From: Rana temporaria
Taxonomy: Eukaryota > Chordata > Amphibia > Anura > Ranidae
Length of the DNA stretch: 64,000 nt
Assembly: GCF_905171775.1 (NCBI RefSeq)
Contig: NC_053499.1
Location: forward strand, 30,906,526-30,970,525
Direction: 5' to 3'
The translations under genes were made by a program, and so were the position numbers. Below are positions 32,758-43,995 of the stretch, in pieces. Under the pieces are notes generated by a model. It had not been told where the DNA came from and made no database searches. It saw nothing but the letters and a program-made list of their open reading frames with translations. The number at the start of each line of letters is the position of its first letter. Position 1 is the first letter of the stretch.

Positions 32758-33454
32758 GGGCCAAATCTTCAAAGGAGATACGCAGGTGGAACTGCTGTTC
32801 AGCCTGCGTATCCCTGTGGCTATCTTTGGAAACGATCCTCAGAAGGATTTTTCCAAAGATAGGCAGAAGATCCGACATCTTTAAGAGACTTACACTGTCG
32901 GATCTTAGGATGCAGTACCGCATCCGCCGCTGGGGGCATTTTGAGTCGAAATGCCGCTTTGCGTATGCAAATGAGTACTTAAGCAGATCCACAAAGCTTT
33001 TTAGCTTTGTGTTTTCTGCGTAAGTTACGTTTTGCATACGTAAAATTAGGGATGCTTTTACAAGGCCTAAACTGTTTAGACCTTGTAAAAACAAACCTTT
33101 TTTTCGATCGCCGCGTTTTTTTTTAAATTTCGAATTTTTTTTCCCGGCGCGTATTTTTTTTTTTTACCCAACGCAACTTTATTGTCCCGTCGCGATCCAC
33201 AAAGCCCGGCGTAAAGTACGTTCGCGCGATGCACGTCGGGAAAAATGACGTCACACGCATGCGCCGAACGTCCGGCGCGGGAGCGCGCCTCATTTGAATA
33301 GGAATCGCCCCCTCGAGCACGGAGGCACTTAGGTTACACGGCGTGTAATTTCTAGGTAAGTGCTTTGTGGATCGGGCACTTAGGTAGAAATTTAACGCCT
33401 GTGTAACTTAACTGCTGAAAGTTAAGTTAGGCAGCTTTTTTGAAGATTTGGCCC
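32758..33454. mobile_element. GGGCCAAATCTTC-family MITE, AAG-flanked
   Basis: AAG is exactly duplicated at 32755-32757 and 33455-33457. The ends GGGCCAAATCTTCAAAGG and TTTTTTGAAGATTTGGCCC are inverted. Arms carry GATACGCAGG and TATCTTTGGAAA / TTTCCAAAGATA. It is a distinct subfamily of the CAGATTC group, with CGCATGCGCCGAACGTCCGG at about 33256. Confidence 0.8.
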
Positions 33455-33605
33455 AAGGTTTTTGCAGAGCCATGATCTGTTGCATCATAGACAAAGTTTA
33501 TCCTGACCAAGGTACACTATATTGCCGCGTACATCGGAAATTCCGACAAAAACACCATGGATTTTTTCTGACGAAATGTTGGCTCAAACTTGTGTTGCAT
33601 ACACG

Positions 33606-34269
33606 GGGCCAGATTCAGGTACAAATGCGGCGGCGTAATGTATCGTCTTTACGTTACACCGCCGCAAGTTTTCAGCGTAAGTGCCTGATTTACAAAGCAC
33701 TTACCTGTAAACTTGAAGCGGTGTATCGTAAAGACATCCGGCGCAAGCCCGCCTAATTCAAATGGGGCGTGTACCATTTAAATTAGGCGCGCTCCCGCAC
33801 CGAACATTCTGCGCATGCTCCGTTAGTAAATTTCCCGACGTGCTTTGCTCGAAATTACGGCGCCCCGACGTGTTTGTGAATGGCGACGTGCGTAACGTAC
33901 TTACTTTAACATGGCTGGTGTAACGACGACCATACTTTAACATGGCTGGTGTAAAGTTAAGCCATGAAAAAGATAGCTTAACTTTGCGACGGGAAAAAAC
34001 AACGTAACGCACGCGAGTAGCTTTGTGGATCGGCGTAAAAGCTAATTTGCATACCCGACGCTGGAAAACGACGCAAACTCCACCCAGCGGCGGCCGAAGT
34101 ATTGCAGCCTAAGATCCGAAGGCGTACGGAGCCGTAAGCCTGTCGGATCTTAGCCAAAAGCCGTCGTGTCTTGTTTGTGAATCACAAATTAAGATACGAC
34201 GCGGCAAATTTGAAAATACGCCGGAGTATCAGTAGATACTCCGGCGTATTTGTTCTGTGAATCTGGCCC
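33606..34269. mobile_element. GGGCCAGATTC-family MITE, nested
   Basis: The ends are GGGCCAGATTCAGGTAC and TGTGAATCTGGCCC. The flanks ACG and ACA are an imperfect duplication. The family landmarks are present in order. TTTAACATGGCTGGTGTAA is duplicated in tandem at about 33902-33960. Confidence 0.75.
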
Positions 34270-34387
34270 ACACAGTCACACAAATCTTGTGGGAATTTCC
34301 GACCGTTAAGAACGCGGTGATGTAATTGCATACAGACGAGTGGATTTTCCGATAGAAACTTTTTTCGTCTGAAAAATAGAGAACCTG

Positions 34388-35105
34388 GGCCCGGATTCAG
34401 AACGAAGTTACGCTGGCATATCTATTGATACGTCGCGTAACTTCTAGGAGGCGCCGGCGTATCTTTTTTCTGTATTCAGAAAACAAGATACGCTGGAATT
34501 TTGGTAAGATCCGACTGGCGTAAGCCTCTTACGCCGTCGTATCTTAGTTGCATATTTAGGCTGGCCGCTAGGTGGCGCTTCCGTAGATTTACGCGAGGAA
34601 TATGCAAATTAGGTAGATACGCCGATTCACAAACGTACGTACGGCCGGCGCATTTTATTACGTCGTTTACGTAAGGCTTTTCCGGCGTAAAGTTACCCCA
34701 CATAAAGCAGGGGTAAGTCATGTTAAGTATGGACGTCGGAAACATATGAACAGCGTCGTATTTTACGTCGTTTGCGTAAGTCGTTCGCGAATAGGGCCGT
34801 ACGTAAGTTACGTTCACGTCAAAAGCATTGACAGTTTGCGGCGTAATTTTGAGCACGGACGGCGCATGCGCCGTTCGTAAGAAACGTCAATTACGTGGGG
34901 TCACAAGTAATTTAAATAAAACACGCCCACATCATCCACATTTGAATTAGGCGGGCTTACGCCGACACATTTACACTACACCGCCGTAACTTAGGGCGCA
35001 AGTTCTTTCTGAATACGGAACTTGCGCCCTAAGTTACGGCAGCGTAGTGTATCTGAGATACGCTACACCCGCCGATAGATACGATAATGTATCTGAATCC
35101 GGGCC
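34388..35105. mobile_element. GGCCCGGATTC-family MITE, CTG-flanked, nested
   Basis: CTG is exactly duplicated at 34385-34387 and 35106-35108. The ends are GGCCCGGATTCAGAACG and ATCTGAATCCGGGCC. It contains TTTACGTAAGGC, a perfect GGCGCATGCGCC at 34861-34872, and ACTTGCGCCCTAAGTTACGG near the right end. Confidence 0.85.
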
Positions 35106-35240
35106 CTGGTCTCAATCTTTTGTTGGCAGAAATTCCGACAGAAAAAGTCAGATGGAGCCTACACATGGTTGGAATTTCCGACAAAAAGCTCACATCGGAC
35201 TTTTCTTGTCGGAATTTCCGATCATGTGTACAGGGCATAA

Positions 35241-35760
35241 GGCCAAAGGTTGTGGACACATGACCATCACCCCCCGATATAGCAAGCTATTAAGCTGCAA
35301 GTTTGACAATGACTTGCTAAGCTATTGCTAGACTTGCCAGGCTTCACAAGTTTGTTGCACAATTGCAGCAAGTTCACATTGCATGACTACAGATCAACTT
35401 TCTTTGAAAACATTCTGCTGCAAGTTCTGGTTCAGGTATGTTGTGCAATAGTCATCCCACCACAGAGGTCACTGTGGCTGAATTTTCATGCTGTAAAATT
35501 GAAGAGCTATTGCTGTAGACTCACCACTGCAACTTTGCTTTTGCTAGAGACATGCCACGCCAATTTGCTACAAATTGGAAAAGTATCAGCTAGAACTTGT
35601 GCTTCAAGTGCTCTGCAAGTGTACAAATTGTCAGTAAAAATGTACAGCAAGTTAACAGACTTACAATTCAACACTGTCACAATTTTGTGTCAAGTTATCC
35701 TTGCTATCTGGGCACCTACAGTATATGGCCCTGTTGGATATCCTATTCAAAAACCATGGG
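35241..35760. other. Unique-looking DNA, no gene seen
   Basis: A 150-codon plus-strand frame (35325-35777) has no recognisable motif. Repeated CAAGTT/GCAAGTT words give it low complexity. I do not call it a gene. Confidence 0.4.
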
Positions 35761-35765
35761 TATTA

Positions 35766-35925
35766 ATACAGAGTTAACCCCCGCTTTGTAACTATACCAG
35801 CCTCCACTCTTCGGGGAAAGCTCGGCCACAAGATTTTGGAGTTTGTTTGTGGAAATTTGTGCTTGTTCAGCAAAAAATATTTGTAAGTTAGTTACTGATG
35901 TTGGTAAAGAAGATCAGGCTCCCAG
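35766..35925 (-). mobile_element. Tc1-type transposon fragment
   Basis: CTTCGGGGAAAGCTCGGCCA, CAAGATTTTGGAGTTTGT and ACTGATGTTGGTAAAGAAGA are diverged versions of the Tc1 segment at 51185-51290 (CTTCTGGGAAGGCTGTCCAC ... ACTGATGTTGGACGAGAAGG). It corresponds to transposase C-terminal DNA on the minus strand. Heavily decayed. Confidence 0.6.
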
Positions 35926-36185
35926 TCTGATGTCCAGCACCATTCAACTAATTAGCTGCAGGGTCACTCTGGGCAAGGCCAGATAAGACATAGTCAGAGT
36001 AGTTCCCCTGCACATGCTCAGTTTGGTCTCTATTGCTGGAGAGAATATTAACTTGTTGAGCTAAGCTAGCCAGGTCACATGATATTGACATCACACATTT
36101 GGGCGTGTATACAGATGACAGCCCAAGTCCCTCCCTCCTCCTCCATGGCCAGTAACTAAAAAAGAACAGTGGAAAAAAGAAATGT

Positions 36186-36447
36186 TCCTGGACTGCCGCA
36201 CTCTGATAGGCGATTTATTGAAACAAAATGAACAAAGGATAAAATCCAAAGCTGTATAACATCCAAAAATCCATGCAACACTGCAATCAATGGTAGAAAG
36301 TGGACATAGGGGACAAAAAGGCTACGACTAAGCATCTATCCATGATGTGAAACATGTTAGCTTTTTTGTTTCCTATGTCCACTTTCTACCATTGATTGCA
36401 GTGTTGCATGAATTTTTGGATGTTATACAGCTTTACGGCAGTCCAGG
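36186..36447. repeat. Foldback repeat, arms of about 110 bp
   Basis: CCTGGACTGCCGCACTCTG at 36188 returns as TTTACGGCAGTCCAGG at 36447. ATCAATGGTAGAAAGTGG and CACTTTCTACCATTGAT lie further in. The loop holds CCATGATGTGAAACATGTTA. Confidence 0.8.
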
Positions 36448-36967
36448 AACATTTCTTTTTTCTACGGATCAGCGTAGAGACTGCACCTGTCAGTACTACA
36501 GGGCGGGAGCACAGCATAGGTCGCAGGGCTTGGAGCGGTACTCTTTTCCATTCAACTAAAAAAGAACACAGTGGGTGGGATGTCACCTCTTGATTGATGG
36601 ATGATCCGCCACCCATACCCGGATGAGGACAGAGGCTGTAGTGGAAATCTCCTCCTACCTGAACACTCAGCACTCAGGCAGACCCTGCTGTTTATCATGT
36701 GACCGTGGTATACAGATCAGCAAAAAAGGTATATAGTGTCAGTATGTTAATGTAAAAAGAAGATTTATAAGCCGTGGGCACTGCTGGGGGGGGGGGGGGT
36801 GTAGATGGACTATTTTCATATTACTGGGTTTAGTAACACTTTAAGTCTGAGACCTGAGGAGCAGCACCTCAAGTGGAAGTTAGGAGGCTAAATATATGTA
36901 ACAACGATCTATTTCTTGGATTGCTTATATTTATTGAATAAGTGCAGAATTAACTTGCACTAAATTA
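36448..36967. other. Spacer with a poly-G run at about 36787-36800
   Basis: No element ends or convincing reading frame. Confidence 0.45.
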
Positions 36968-36969
36968 AA

Positions 36970-37790
36970 CACCTTATATTTTTGGGACTAAACACCTTGG
37001 CCCGGATTCACAAAGCACTTACGCCGACGTATCTCGAGAGTAAGTGTAACTATGCCCCGTCGTATCTGTGCGCCGTGCCCACAAAACCAGATACGCCTGA
37101 AAATAGGCTTCCTACGACCGACGTAACTTGCCTACGCCGTCGTATCGTAGGGGCATATTTACGCTGGTCGTATTTGCCGCTCCCATTGTTTTTCTATGCA
37201 CATATGCAAATGAGGGAGATACGCCGATTCACAAACGTAGTTGCGCCCGGCGCATCATATGCGCGGTTTGCGTAAGTCGTACGTCCGGCGTAAAGTTATT
37301 CCCCATATAGGAGGCGCAAGTCATGCAAAGTTATGGACCAGGGAACACAGCCGTCGTACTTTTGGTCGTTTACGTAGTACGTGAATATGGCTAGGCCTAG
37401 GTTACGTTCACGTCGTAGGCAGTGATTCGACGTATCTTAGGCAGTTGTTTTGACGTGATTCTGAGCATGTGCACTGGAATGCGGCCACGGGACGGCGCAT
37501 GCGCCGTTCGTTTTAAGTACTTCTATGGCGCTTGGCCCATCATTTGCATGGGGTCACGCTTCATTAGCATGGCTCACGCCCACTTCCACCTACGCTGGCT
37601 TACGCCGAGGAAACCCAGCGTAGATTTGAGAGCGAGTGGGAGCAAGTGCTCTATGAATACTTTGCTTGCCTCTCTGTGCTGCGTCGGTGTAGCGTATATT
37701 CGATACGCTACGCCGGCATAAATATGCGCCAATGTATGTGAATTCGGGCCCTTATATTTTTGGGACTAAACACCTTATATTTTTGTTGGA
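36970..37790. repeat. 23-bp tandem repeat split by a MITE
   Basis: TTATATTTTTGGGACTAAAC units occur at 36974-36998 and again at 37752-37790. Removing the element at 36999-37750 and one CTT restores about 2.5 tandem units in register. Confidence 0.75.
36999..37750. mobile_element. GGCCCGGATTC-family MITE, CTT-flanked
   Basis: CTT is exactly duplicated at 36996-36998 and 37751-37753. The ends are GGCCCGGATTCACAAAGC and GTGAATTCGGGCC. It contains GGCGCATGCGCC at 37494-37505 and repeated TACGCCG / CGGCGTA words. CpG-rich and non-coding. Confidence 0.85.
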
Positions 37791-38313
37791 AGTTGCACAT
37801 AAATTACCCATTTTTTTTATGTTTTAATTCATGAATTGGGACTTATTATTTGTTTATAGGATTTGAATATGTTTTTTTTTAACACACTCCTTTTGTTATG
37901 TTGGTGTATTTTTAATGAAATGTAAATTTGCATTTATTTACATTTTTGCACATTTTGGATTGAGATTTTTATCATGAATTTATATTAGAGTTTTATGCAC
38001 ATTAAGTATGGCATATTTTCCATCATGTTGTATTAATTTAGTGCCACACTATTTGATTAATTTATGCATTCATTTGGTATCACAGGTTTTGGTGTAGGCT
38101 GCTTTTATGTGTTAAAATCTTCTAAAATGCTGAATTATTTTTGTTTTATATGTTTCTTTTGTCAAGAGGGATGTTCAACCACCCATGCAAGGTTATCTGT
38201 GTTTTAAGAACTTTTTAGAGGATTTTTGAGAGTAGATACATCCTTATCGTGTTTAGAATTTGAAGCTAATTCCCACATTATCTAATGTTAAGTTTAAATT
38301 AAATATTTACACC
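37791..38313. other. Very AT-rich unique DNA, no gene seen
   Basis: Long T-rich stretches, no repeats with ends, no frame longer than noise. Confidence 0.5.
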
Positions 38314-38316
38314 TTA

Positions 38317-38850
38317 TGCCACGTAAACTCGATCATTTTTCGGCATGAAAAAAACGTAGTTTTTCAAAAATGTCATTAAAAATGATCGTGTGTGGGCTTC
38401 ACATTATTTTTCAGGTTCTGCATTTTTTAATGTCGTTTTAAACAATGTCGTTTTTCGGGTTGTAAAAAATGATCGTGTGTGGGCTAAAACAACGTAAAAA
38501 AAACCCGCGCATGCTCAGAAGCAAGTTATGAGACGGGAGCGCTCGTTCTGGTAAAACTACCGTTCATAATGGAGTAAGCACATTCATCACGCTGTAACAG
38601 ACAAAAAAGCACGAATCTTCTTTTACTAACACGGAATCAGCTAAAGCAGCCCAAAGGCGAATGGAACTTCCCCTTTATAGTGCCGTTGTACGTGTTGTAC
38701 GTCACCGCGCTTTGCTAGATCATTTTTTAAAAACGATGGTGTGTAGGCAAGGCCGTTTTAATGATGAAGTTGGGAAAACGTTGTTTTTTCGACATGCTGA
38801 AAAACAATGTTTTTTTTTTCATGCTGAAAAATGATTGTGAGTACGCGGCA
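38317..38850 (-). mobile_element. GTACACACG-group MITE (TTTTTCGGCATG arm) with long core, inverted
   Basis: The ends are TGCCACGTAAACTCGATC and GATTGTGAGTACGCGGCA, between TTA and TAA. The core 38505-38725 runs in reverse: CGCATGCTCAGAAGCAAG, GGTAAAACTACCGTTCAT, CCCCTTTATAGTGCCG and GTACGTCACCGCGC. It mirrors 7413-7975 and 63399-63961. Confidence 0.8.
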
Positions 38851-38853
38851 TAA

Positions 38854-39054
38854 TATCTACTGTATTTAACATAATGGCCCTCGGGGTCAGTACCTAAGGC
38901 AGTGGGGTTGGAGTGAACAGCCTCAAAATGTAATCATTTTTTCTCTATTTTATTTCATTCTTCTGTCTACCTCTGAAGATTTGTGGCTAAATTCAACAAG
39001 GACTGTGAGAAAAGGGTGGTGCAGATGAGAGGAATCATAAGACTTTTTGAGTTC
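38854..39054. other. Short spacer, no gene seen
   Basis: Nothing recognisable. Confidence 0.4.
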
Positions 39055-39219
39055 TTCAGCTCGGGACTCCAGCGGCGATCGGGTCCGCGGGTCCCGCGGC
39101 CGCGGTCACGGAAGCTTCGGACCCACGGCTGGGCATTCAAAGAGGACGTACAGATACGTGCTTGTGCCCAGCCGTGCCATTCTGCCGACGTATATCTGCA
39201 GGAGGCTGTCCTTAAGTGG
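39055..39219 (-). mobile_element. Left end of a CCACTT-family element, inverted
   Basis: Read on the minus strand it begins CCACTTAAGGACAGCCTCC and continues TACGTCGGCAGAATGGCACG, matching 935-985. Only the GC-rich first 165 bp remain. Confidence 0.65.
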
Positions 39220-39223
39220 TTAA

Positions 39224-39724
39224 TGAACTATGCTTTACATTATACATTCCTGATCACTGTACTCAGGGCTGCTGTTATAAATCTTGGGGCCCCGTACAGC
39301 CTACCAGGCAGGGCCCCCCATGTATAAAAAAAAATGTTTTCACAAAAAATACACTAAAATCATTATTAGTGGACACAGAGAACCTGTGTGAATTAGCCCT
39401 TTTATAATATAACAGGGAGGGGGATCGGTGCAGGGGAAGAAATTACAGGAACAATGCCCTGTGTCTATCTCTCTCCCTGAAGCATCTGAAAGCTGGTGGG
39501 AGGGAGAGAAACTGACTTTTATCTGCTGCAGAGAGCCACACAGGACATCTTTCTGTAATTGCCCCTCCGCACGACCACACTGATTCCTCCTGCTGTTCGG
39601 GCCCCTCTGTGTGCCGGGGGCCCCCTACAGGAGGGCTGCCCCCCCCCCCCTATCAGCGGCCCTGACTGTACTGCTGTGCTTTATGTTATATGCTACACAC
39701 TTCTCAACACTGCACTGTATACAC
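39224..39724. other. Unclassified DNA with GGGGCCCC words
   Basis: GGGGCCCCGTACAGCC and CGGGGGCCCCCTACAGGAG look like parts of an old repeat. No ends were confirmed. Confidence 0.35.
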
Positions 39725-39727
39725 TAT

Positions 39728-40441
39728 GGGCCAGATCCACGTACCCTGGCGCATATTTCCGTCGGGCGTAGCGTATCTCTGATACACTACGCCGCCGTAA
39801 CTTACTTTTTTTTGTATCCTCAAAGAATGCGCGCCGTAAGTTACGGCGGCGTAGTGTATCTTTGGCGGCGTAAGGGCGCGCAATTCAAATAGATGTGATG
39901 GGGGCGTGTTTTATGTAAATACGTCTTGACCCGACGTAAATGGCGTTTTTTTTTCAACTGAGCATGCGCCGTCCGTGGGGGTATCCCAGTGTGCATGCTC
40001 GAAATTAAACCGGAACAAGCCAATGTTTACGACGGTGACGTCATTCTACGCAAAGCCCTATTCGCGAACGACTTACGCAAACGACGTAACATTTTCAAAA
40101 TTCGACGCGGGAACGACGACCATACTTAACATAGGATACGCCTCATAAAGCAGGGATAACTATACGCCGGAAAAAGTCGAACGCAAACGACGTAAAAAAA
40201 TGCGCCGGCCGGACGTACGTTTGTGGATCGCTGGATCTAGCTAATTTGCATACTCGACGCGGAATTCGACGGAAACGCCACCTAGCGGCCAGCGTAAATA
40301 TGCACCTACGATCCGACGGCGTACTAAGACGTACGCCTGTCGGATCGATCCCTCATTCAGTCGTATCTTGTTTTGTGGAACTTTGAAATTACGCGCCGTA
40401 TCAATAGATACGCCGGCGTAATTTGTTTGTGGATCTGGCCC
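39728..40441. mobile_element. GGGCCAGATCCAC-family MITE, TAT-flanked
   Basis: TAT is exactly duplicated at 39725-39727 and 40442-40444. The ends are GGGCCAGATCCACGTACC and TTTGTGGATCTGGCCC. The arms contain ACGCCGCCGTAACTTAC and GTAAGTTACGGCGGCGTAG. TGAGCATGCGCCGTCCG at about 39959 is a one-sided version of the palindrome seen in relatives. Confidence 0.85.
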
Positions 40442-40444
40442 TAT

Positions 40445-41113
40445 GTTGTCCATTACATCCTCCTGACTACTGCACTGTATAAGTTATGTTGTATTTTACA
40501 TATGTCTAACCAAGATATTTATCTCAGCAGTTTCTGGTTGCTAAGTAGACCCCAACTGTTATAATTTAATTCTTCTCTGTCTATATAATGTGTGTGTGAC
40601 GGTAGTAGAATGATATCCCCGTCAAGCATTCCCTTCTTCCCATAAAAGAAAATCACAGAATCATCCACACATGAGCCAAGGCTTAATGCTGGAACAAGAC
40701 ACTTTAATGGCAGCATGCTGCTAGGTATATATGCAGTTTACAAGCTAAATCCTCAATCAAAGAACAATGAAATCTCCACCCCCTTTCCACACACAGTGGG
40801 GGCTCTCATACAGATTATAGGCAGACACTTCGGCGCCGACTCTGAAGACACATTTCTTTAGATAATGACATCAGTGAAGGTAATTACTAGTTGTAACAGA
40901 ATACGTTATCTAGACAGCTTGGCCCCGCATATAGAAGAGGTAATTACCACAATGAAGCAATCAGAATAATTAACATGAGCCCCTTCTAATCACAGTAAAC
41001 AGTAAACACAGGGCTTCTTCACACAACACACTAGATCAATTACCCATACACAGCATTACTAGCAGGGAGAATTAACTGAAGCATATCCTTCACAGTGTGC
41101 ACAAAACATATTG
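40445..41113. other. Unclassified DNA, possible old retroelement remnant
   Basis: About 670 bases with words such as GGAACAAGACACTTTAATGG that I associate loosely with long-terminal-repeat remnants in amphibians. No paired ends or coding region are present, so I leave it unassigned. Confidence 0.25.
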
Positions 41114-41114
41114 A

Positions 41115-41408
41115 GCCTTGGTTCACACTGGTGTGATTTGACATGTCAAATCGGTAGCATTTTCCGGAAATTGCACCGCCCTAATCGGTGCAATGCTGCA
41201 TCTGCGGCACTGCACCGATTTCAAAAAGTAGTTTCTGTACTACTTTTTGCGATTTCAGGCCGCGATTTACATTGACATCAGTGCAGAAACCTGCACAGAT
41301 GTCTCTGTAATCGCAGCCAAGATCGGGACTGACAAGCGGTAGTGAAATTGTGCGAGTTCAGCTGAACTCGCACGGCTTCATTCCCTTGGCTCAGTGTGAA
41401 CCTGGTAA
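41115..41408. mobile_element. CCTTGGTTCACACTGG-family MITE
   Basis: It begins AGCCTTGGTTCACACTGG and ends CTCAGTGTGAACCTGGTAAT, with inner AATCGGTGCAATGC and GAACTCGCAC palindromes. It is related in its ends to 3275 and 5961 but has a different interior. Confidence 0.6.
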
Positions 41409-41918
41409 TAGAGGGAAATCTTCCAATGGGGCAGTGGCGCCACCCCCTAATCCATGCGCCCGACCCCTAATCTCTATGCAGGACACCAGACCCATGGATT
41501 TTAAGTTTTTTTTCTTGTGTTTTTTTTAAGCACATGATTAGAGCCAGATGCTCTTATTGGCTTCGCCCCGAGCACATCCACTTGTATTCCACTTGTAATG
41601 TTATCCTGCTTCTCCTGAAACCCGACTGGCCGGGAGTCCTAAGACCTGATTGGCTGGGAGTCCTAAAACCCAATTGACCAGGAGGAGAAGCGACCGCTGA
41701 GATTTAGGAGGAGATGCAGGGTGATCGAGCAGCCGATCAAGCAAGCGACGGGGTGGGTGAGGGAAGTGAGGGGGCCAGGTTTGTTTGCCCCCCTAAAAAA
41801 TCGAGCACCAGCCGCCACTGCAATGGGGACACTAGCTCTGGTGACCTGGGGATCCCCAAGGTATTCCTGTTATTTGCAGGGATTTCCTCTCACTTTCTGT
41901 TTGGCTATGGGAAGGTAA
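41409..41918. repeat. Repeat piece with GGGAGTCCTAAGACC tandem
   Basis: At 41625-41690 a unit of about 27 bp (GGCCGGGAGTCCTAAGACCT) occurs about three times. The same words occur at 14900-14945. The rest is unassigned. Confidence 0.45.
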
Positions 41919-41920
41919 GG

Positions 41921-42303
41921 CCCCTTTCACACTGAGGAGTTTTTCAGGCGGTTTAGCGCTAAAAATAGCGCCTAATTACCGCCTCAAAAACTCCTGCCCC
42001 AGCATTCTCAATGTGAAAGCCAGAGGGCTTTCACACTGAGGTGATGCGCTGGCGGGAGAGAAAAAAATCTCCTGTCAGCAGCATCTTTGGAGCAGTGAGT
42101 GGAGCAGATACCGCTCCTTCTCATTTAAAACAATGGGAAACCGCGGTAATACCTCTGCAGAGGCGCATTGCGGCCGATATTTTTCAGCTGCTAGCGGGGG
42201 TTAATACCGCCCCGCTAGCGTCCGAATGCCGCAGCAATCCAGCGGCAATGTTTTTAATGTCGCTATACCGCTACCGCACCTCCTGCCCCAGTGTGAAAGG
42301 GGC
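41921..42303. mobile_element. CCCTTTCACACTGAGG-family MITE, copy 2
   Basis: The ends GGCCCCTTTCACACTGAGG and CCAGTGTGAAAGGGGC are inverted. It shares AGCAGCATCTTTGGAGC and ACAATGGGAAACC with 21967-22325, and adds an inner GGGCTTTCACACTGAGG repeat of its own end. Confidence 0.7.
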
Positions 42304-42305
42304 TG

Positions 42306-42747
42306 TAGTAAAGAGAAATCTCCAAAATGGGACGCAGATGGCGAAAAAGAATTATCTCCTCCCTTACTCTATACAAAATGGATTTTTTTTTTCCTATAGT
42401 TCTACTTTAAATGCTTGAAGAAGAACAATAACAATTCCCAATTCCTTTAAATACCGTGCCTGGAGGGTGCTCTTACCTACCTGTGAAGGAATGCATCTCT
42501 CTGTGTATATGGAATTTGAACTTTATACCATATAACAAAAATTGAAGGTTAAAACTGTTATTTACAATTTGATTGTGGGAAAAGATCCCATATTGTCTCT
42601 CAACAAGCACCTCAAGAGGTGGTTATTGCCATATACCATTCCCATATATTTAATATCAATTATATGCTGTTCATTTCCAGAGTCCTCTTCATATACTGTA
42701 TCCACATCTGCGATTACTCCTCCTCCCATCCAAAGGACTGTCAACAT
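42306..42747. other. Unique DNA, no gene seen
   Basis: AT-rich, with no repeat ends. Confidence 0.45.
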
Positions 42748-42750
42748 TTT

Positions 42751-43419
42751 GGGCCAGATTCATGTACCTGCGCTGCGTCGTAACGTAACTCATTTACGTT
42801 ACACCGCCGCAACTTTTCAGCGCAAGCACTTGCGTGTAAACTTACGGTGGTGTAACGTAAAGCCGTCCGGCACAAGCCCGCCTAATTCAAATGGGGCGTG
42901 TACCATTTAAATTAGGCGCGCTCCCGCGCCGAACGTTCTGCGCATGCTCCGTGTGAAAATTTCCCGCCGTGCTTTGCGCGAAATTACGGCGCCCGACGTG
43001 TTTTTTGAACGGCGACGTGCGTAACGTACTTTCGTATTCCCGGACGTCTTACGCAAAAAAAAAATTGAAATTCGACGCGGGAAGGACGGCCATACTTTAA
43101 CATGGCTGGTCTAAATCTAAGCCATGAAATAGCAGGCTTAAGATTGCGATGGGAAAAAACGACTAGCGACGACGTAAGAGAATACGACGAACACGCGTAC
43201 CTTCGCGGATCGCCGTAAACAGCTCATTTGCATACCCGACGCTGGAAAACGACAGAAAAACTCGACCCAACGGCCGCCTGCGATCCGAAGGCGTACGAAG
43301 CCGTACGCCTGTCGGATCTATGCCAAAAGCCGTCGTATCTTGGTTTGAGGATTCCAAATCAAGATACGATGCGGCAAATCAGTAGATACGCCTGCGTATT
43401 TCTGCTGTGAATCTGGCCC
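42751..43419. mobile_element. GGGCCAGATTC-family MITE
   Basis: The ends are GGGCCAGATTCATGTACC and GTGAATCTGGCCC. The complete order of family landmarks is present: CACCGCCGCAACTTTTC, TTCTGCGCATGCTCCG, TTTAACATGGC, GGATCGCCGTAAAC and GAAGGCGTACG. The flanks (TTT, GCT) are not duplicated. Confidence 0.75.
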
Positions 43420-43604
43420 GCTGTTTTTAAAATCAGTACTCCAATCAGTTTTAAAAAATGTCATAAGGGTGCACCCCTGTCCTCTCACCCCCTTACTGTA
43501 TTCCTCAATCTCAGTCACATGAGGAGAAAGAAGAAGGAAGGAAGCGCCAGCTAAGTGTAGTATCCCAAGTGAAGGATTTATTGTCAAAGAATTAAAAACA
43601 CTTA

Positions 43605-43995
43605 GGCCGCGTACACACGATCGGTCCAAACCGATGAAAACGGACTGAAGGACCTATTTATCGGTCCAAACCGATCGTGTGTGGGCCCCATCGGTCAGTA
43701 ATCTTTCGGTCAAAAATGTTAGAACTTGCTTTAAAATTGAACAGATGGACGCCTAACCGATAGGTCAAAACCGATGGTTAGTATGCAAAAGCATCGGTTA
43801 AAAACCCGCGCATGCTCAGAATCAATTTGACGCATGCTTGGAAGTATCGAACTTCATTTTTCTCTGCACATCATTGTGTTTTACGTCACCGCGTTGGACT
43901 CGATCGTTTTTTTAACTGATGGTGTGTAGGCACATCAGACCATCAGTCCGCTTCGGACCGTTCTCATCGGACAGACCGACCGTGTGTACGCGGCC
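43605..43995 (-). mobile_element. GTACACACG-group MITE (GGTCCAAACCGATG arm)
   Basis: The ends are GGCCGCGTACACACGATC and GACCGTGTGTACGCGGCC. The hairpins are as at 13430. The core is reversed: CGCGCATGCTCAGAATC ... TTTTACGTCACCGCG. It sits immediately next to the start of a Tc1 element. Confidence 0.8.

Larger units (their letters stand above)
33523..35237. mobile_element. GTACACACG-group MITE (GGAAATTCCGAC arm) with two nested insertions
   Basis: The left end is TGCCGCGTACATCGGAAATT and the right end GGAATTTCCGATCATGTGTA then CAGGGCA, followed by TAA. It is split by CAGATTC-group elements at 33606-34269 and 34388-35105. Between them lies core DNA, AAGAACGCGGTGATGTAATT (34309-34328), and arm DNA TTTTCCGATAGAAAC. 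Confidence 0.65.

Noticed and set aside
35325..35777. A 150-codon plus-strand frame
   Set aside because: The sequence is repetitive in GCAAGTT words, the encoded peptide matches nothing I know, and it runs into a Tc1 fragment at its end.
40445..41113. A possible LTR of a retrotransposon
   Set aside because: No partner repeat, TG...CA boundaries or target duplication could be found, so the class is not supported.
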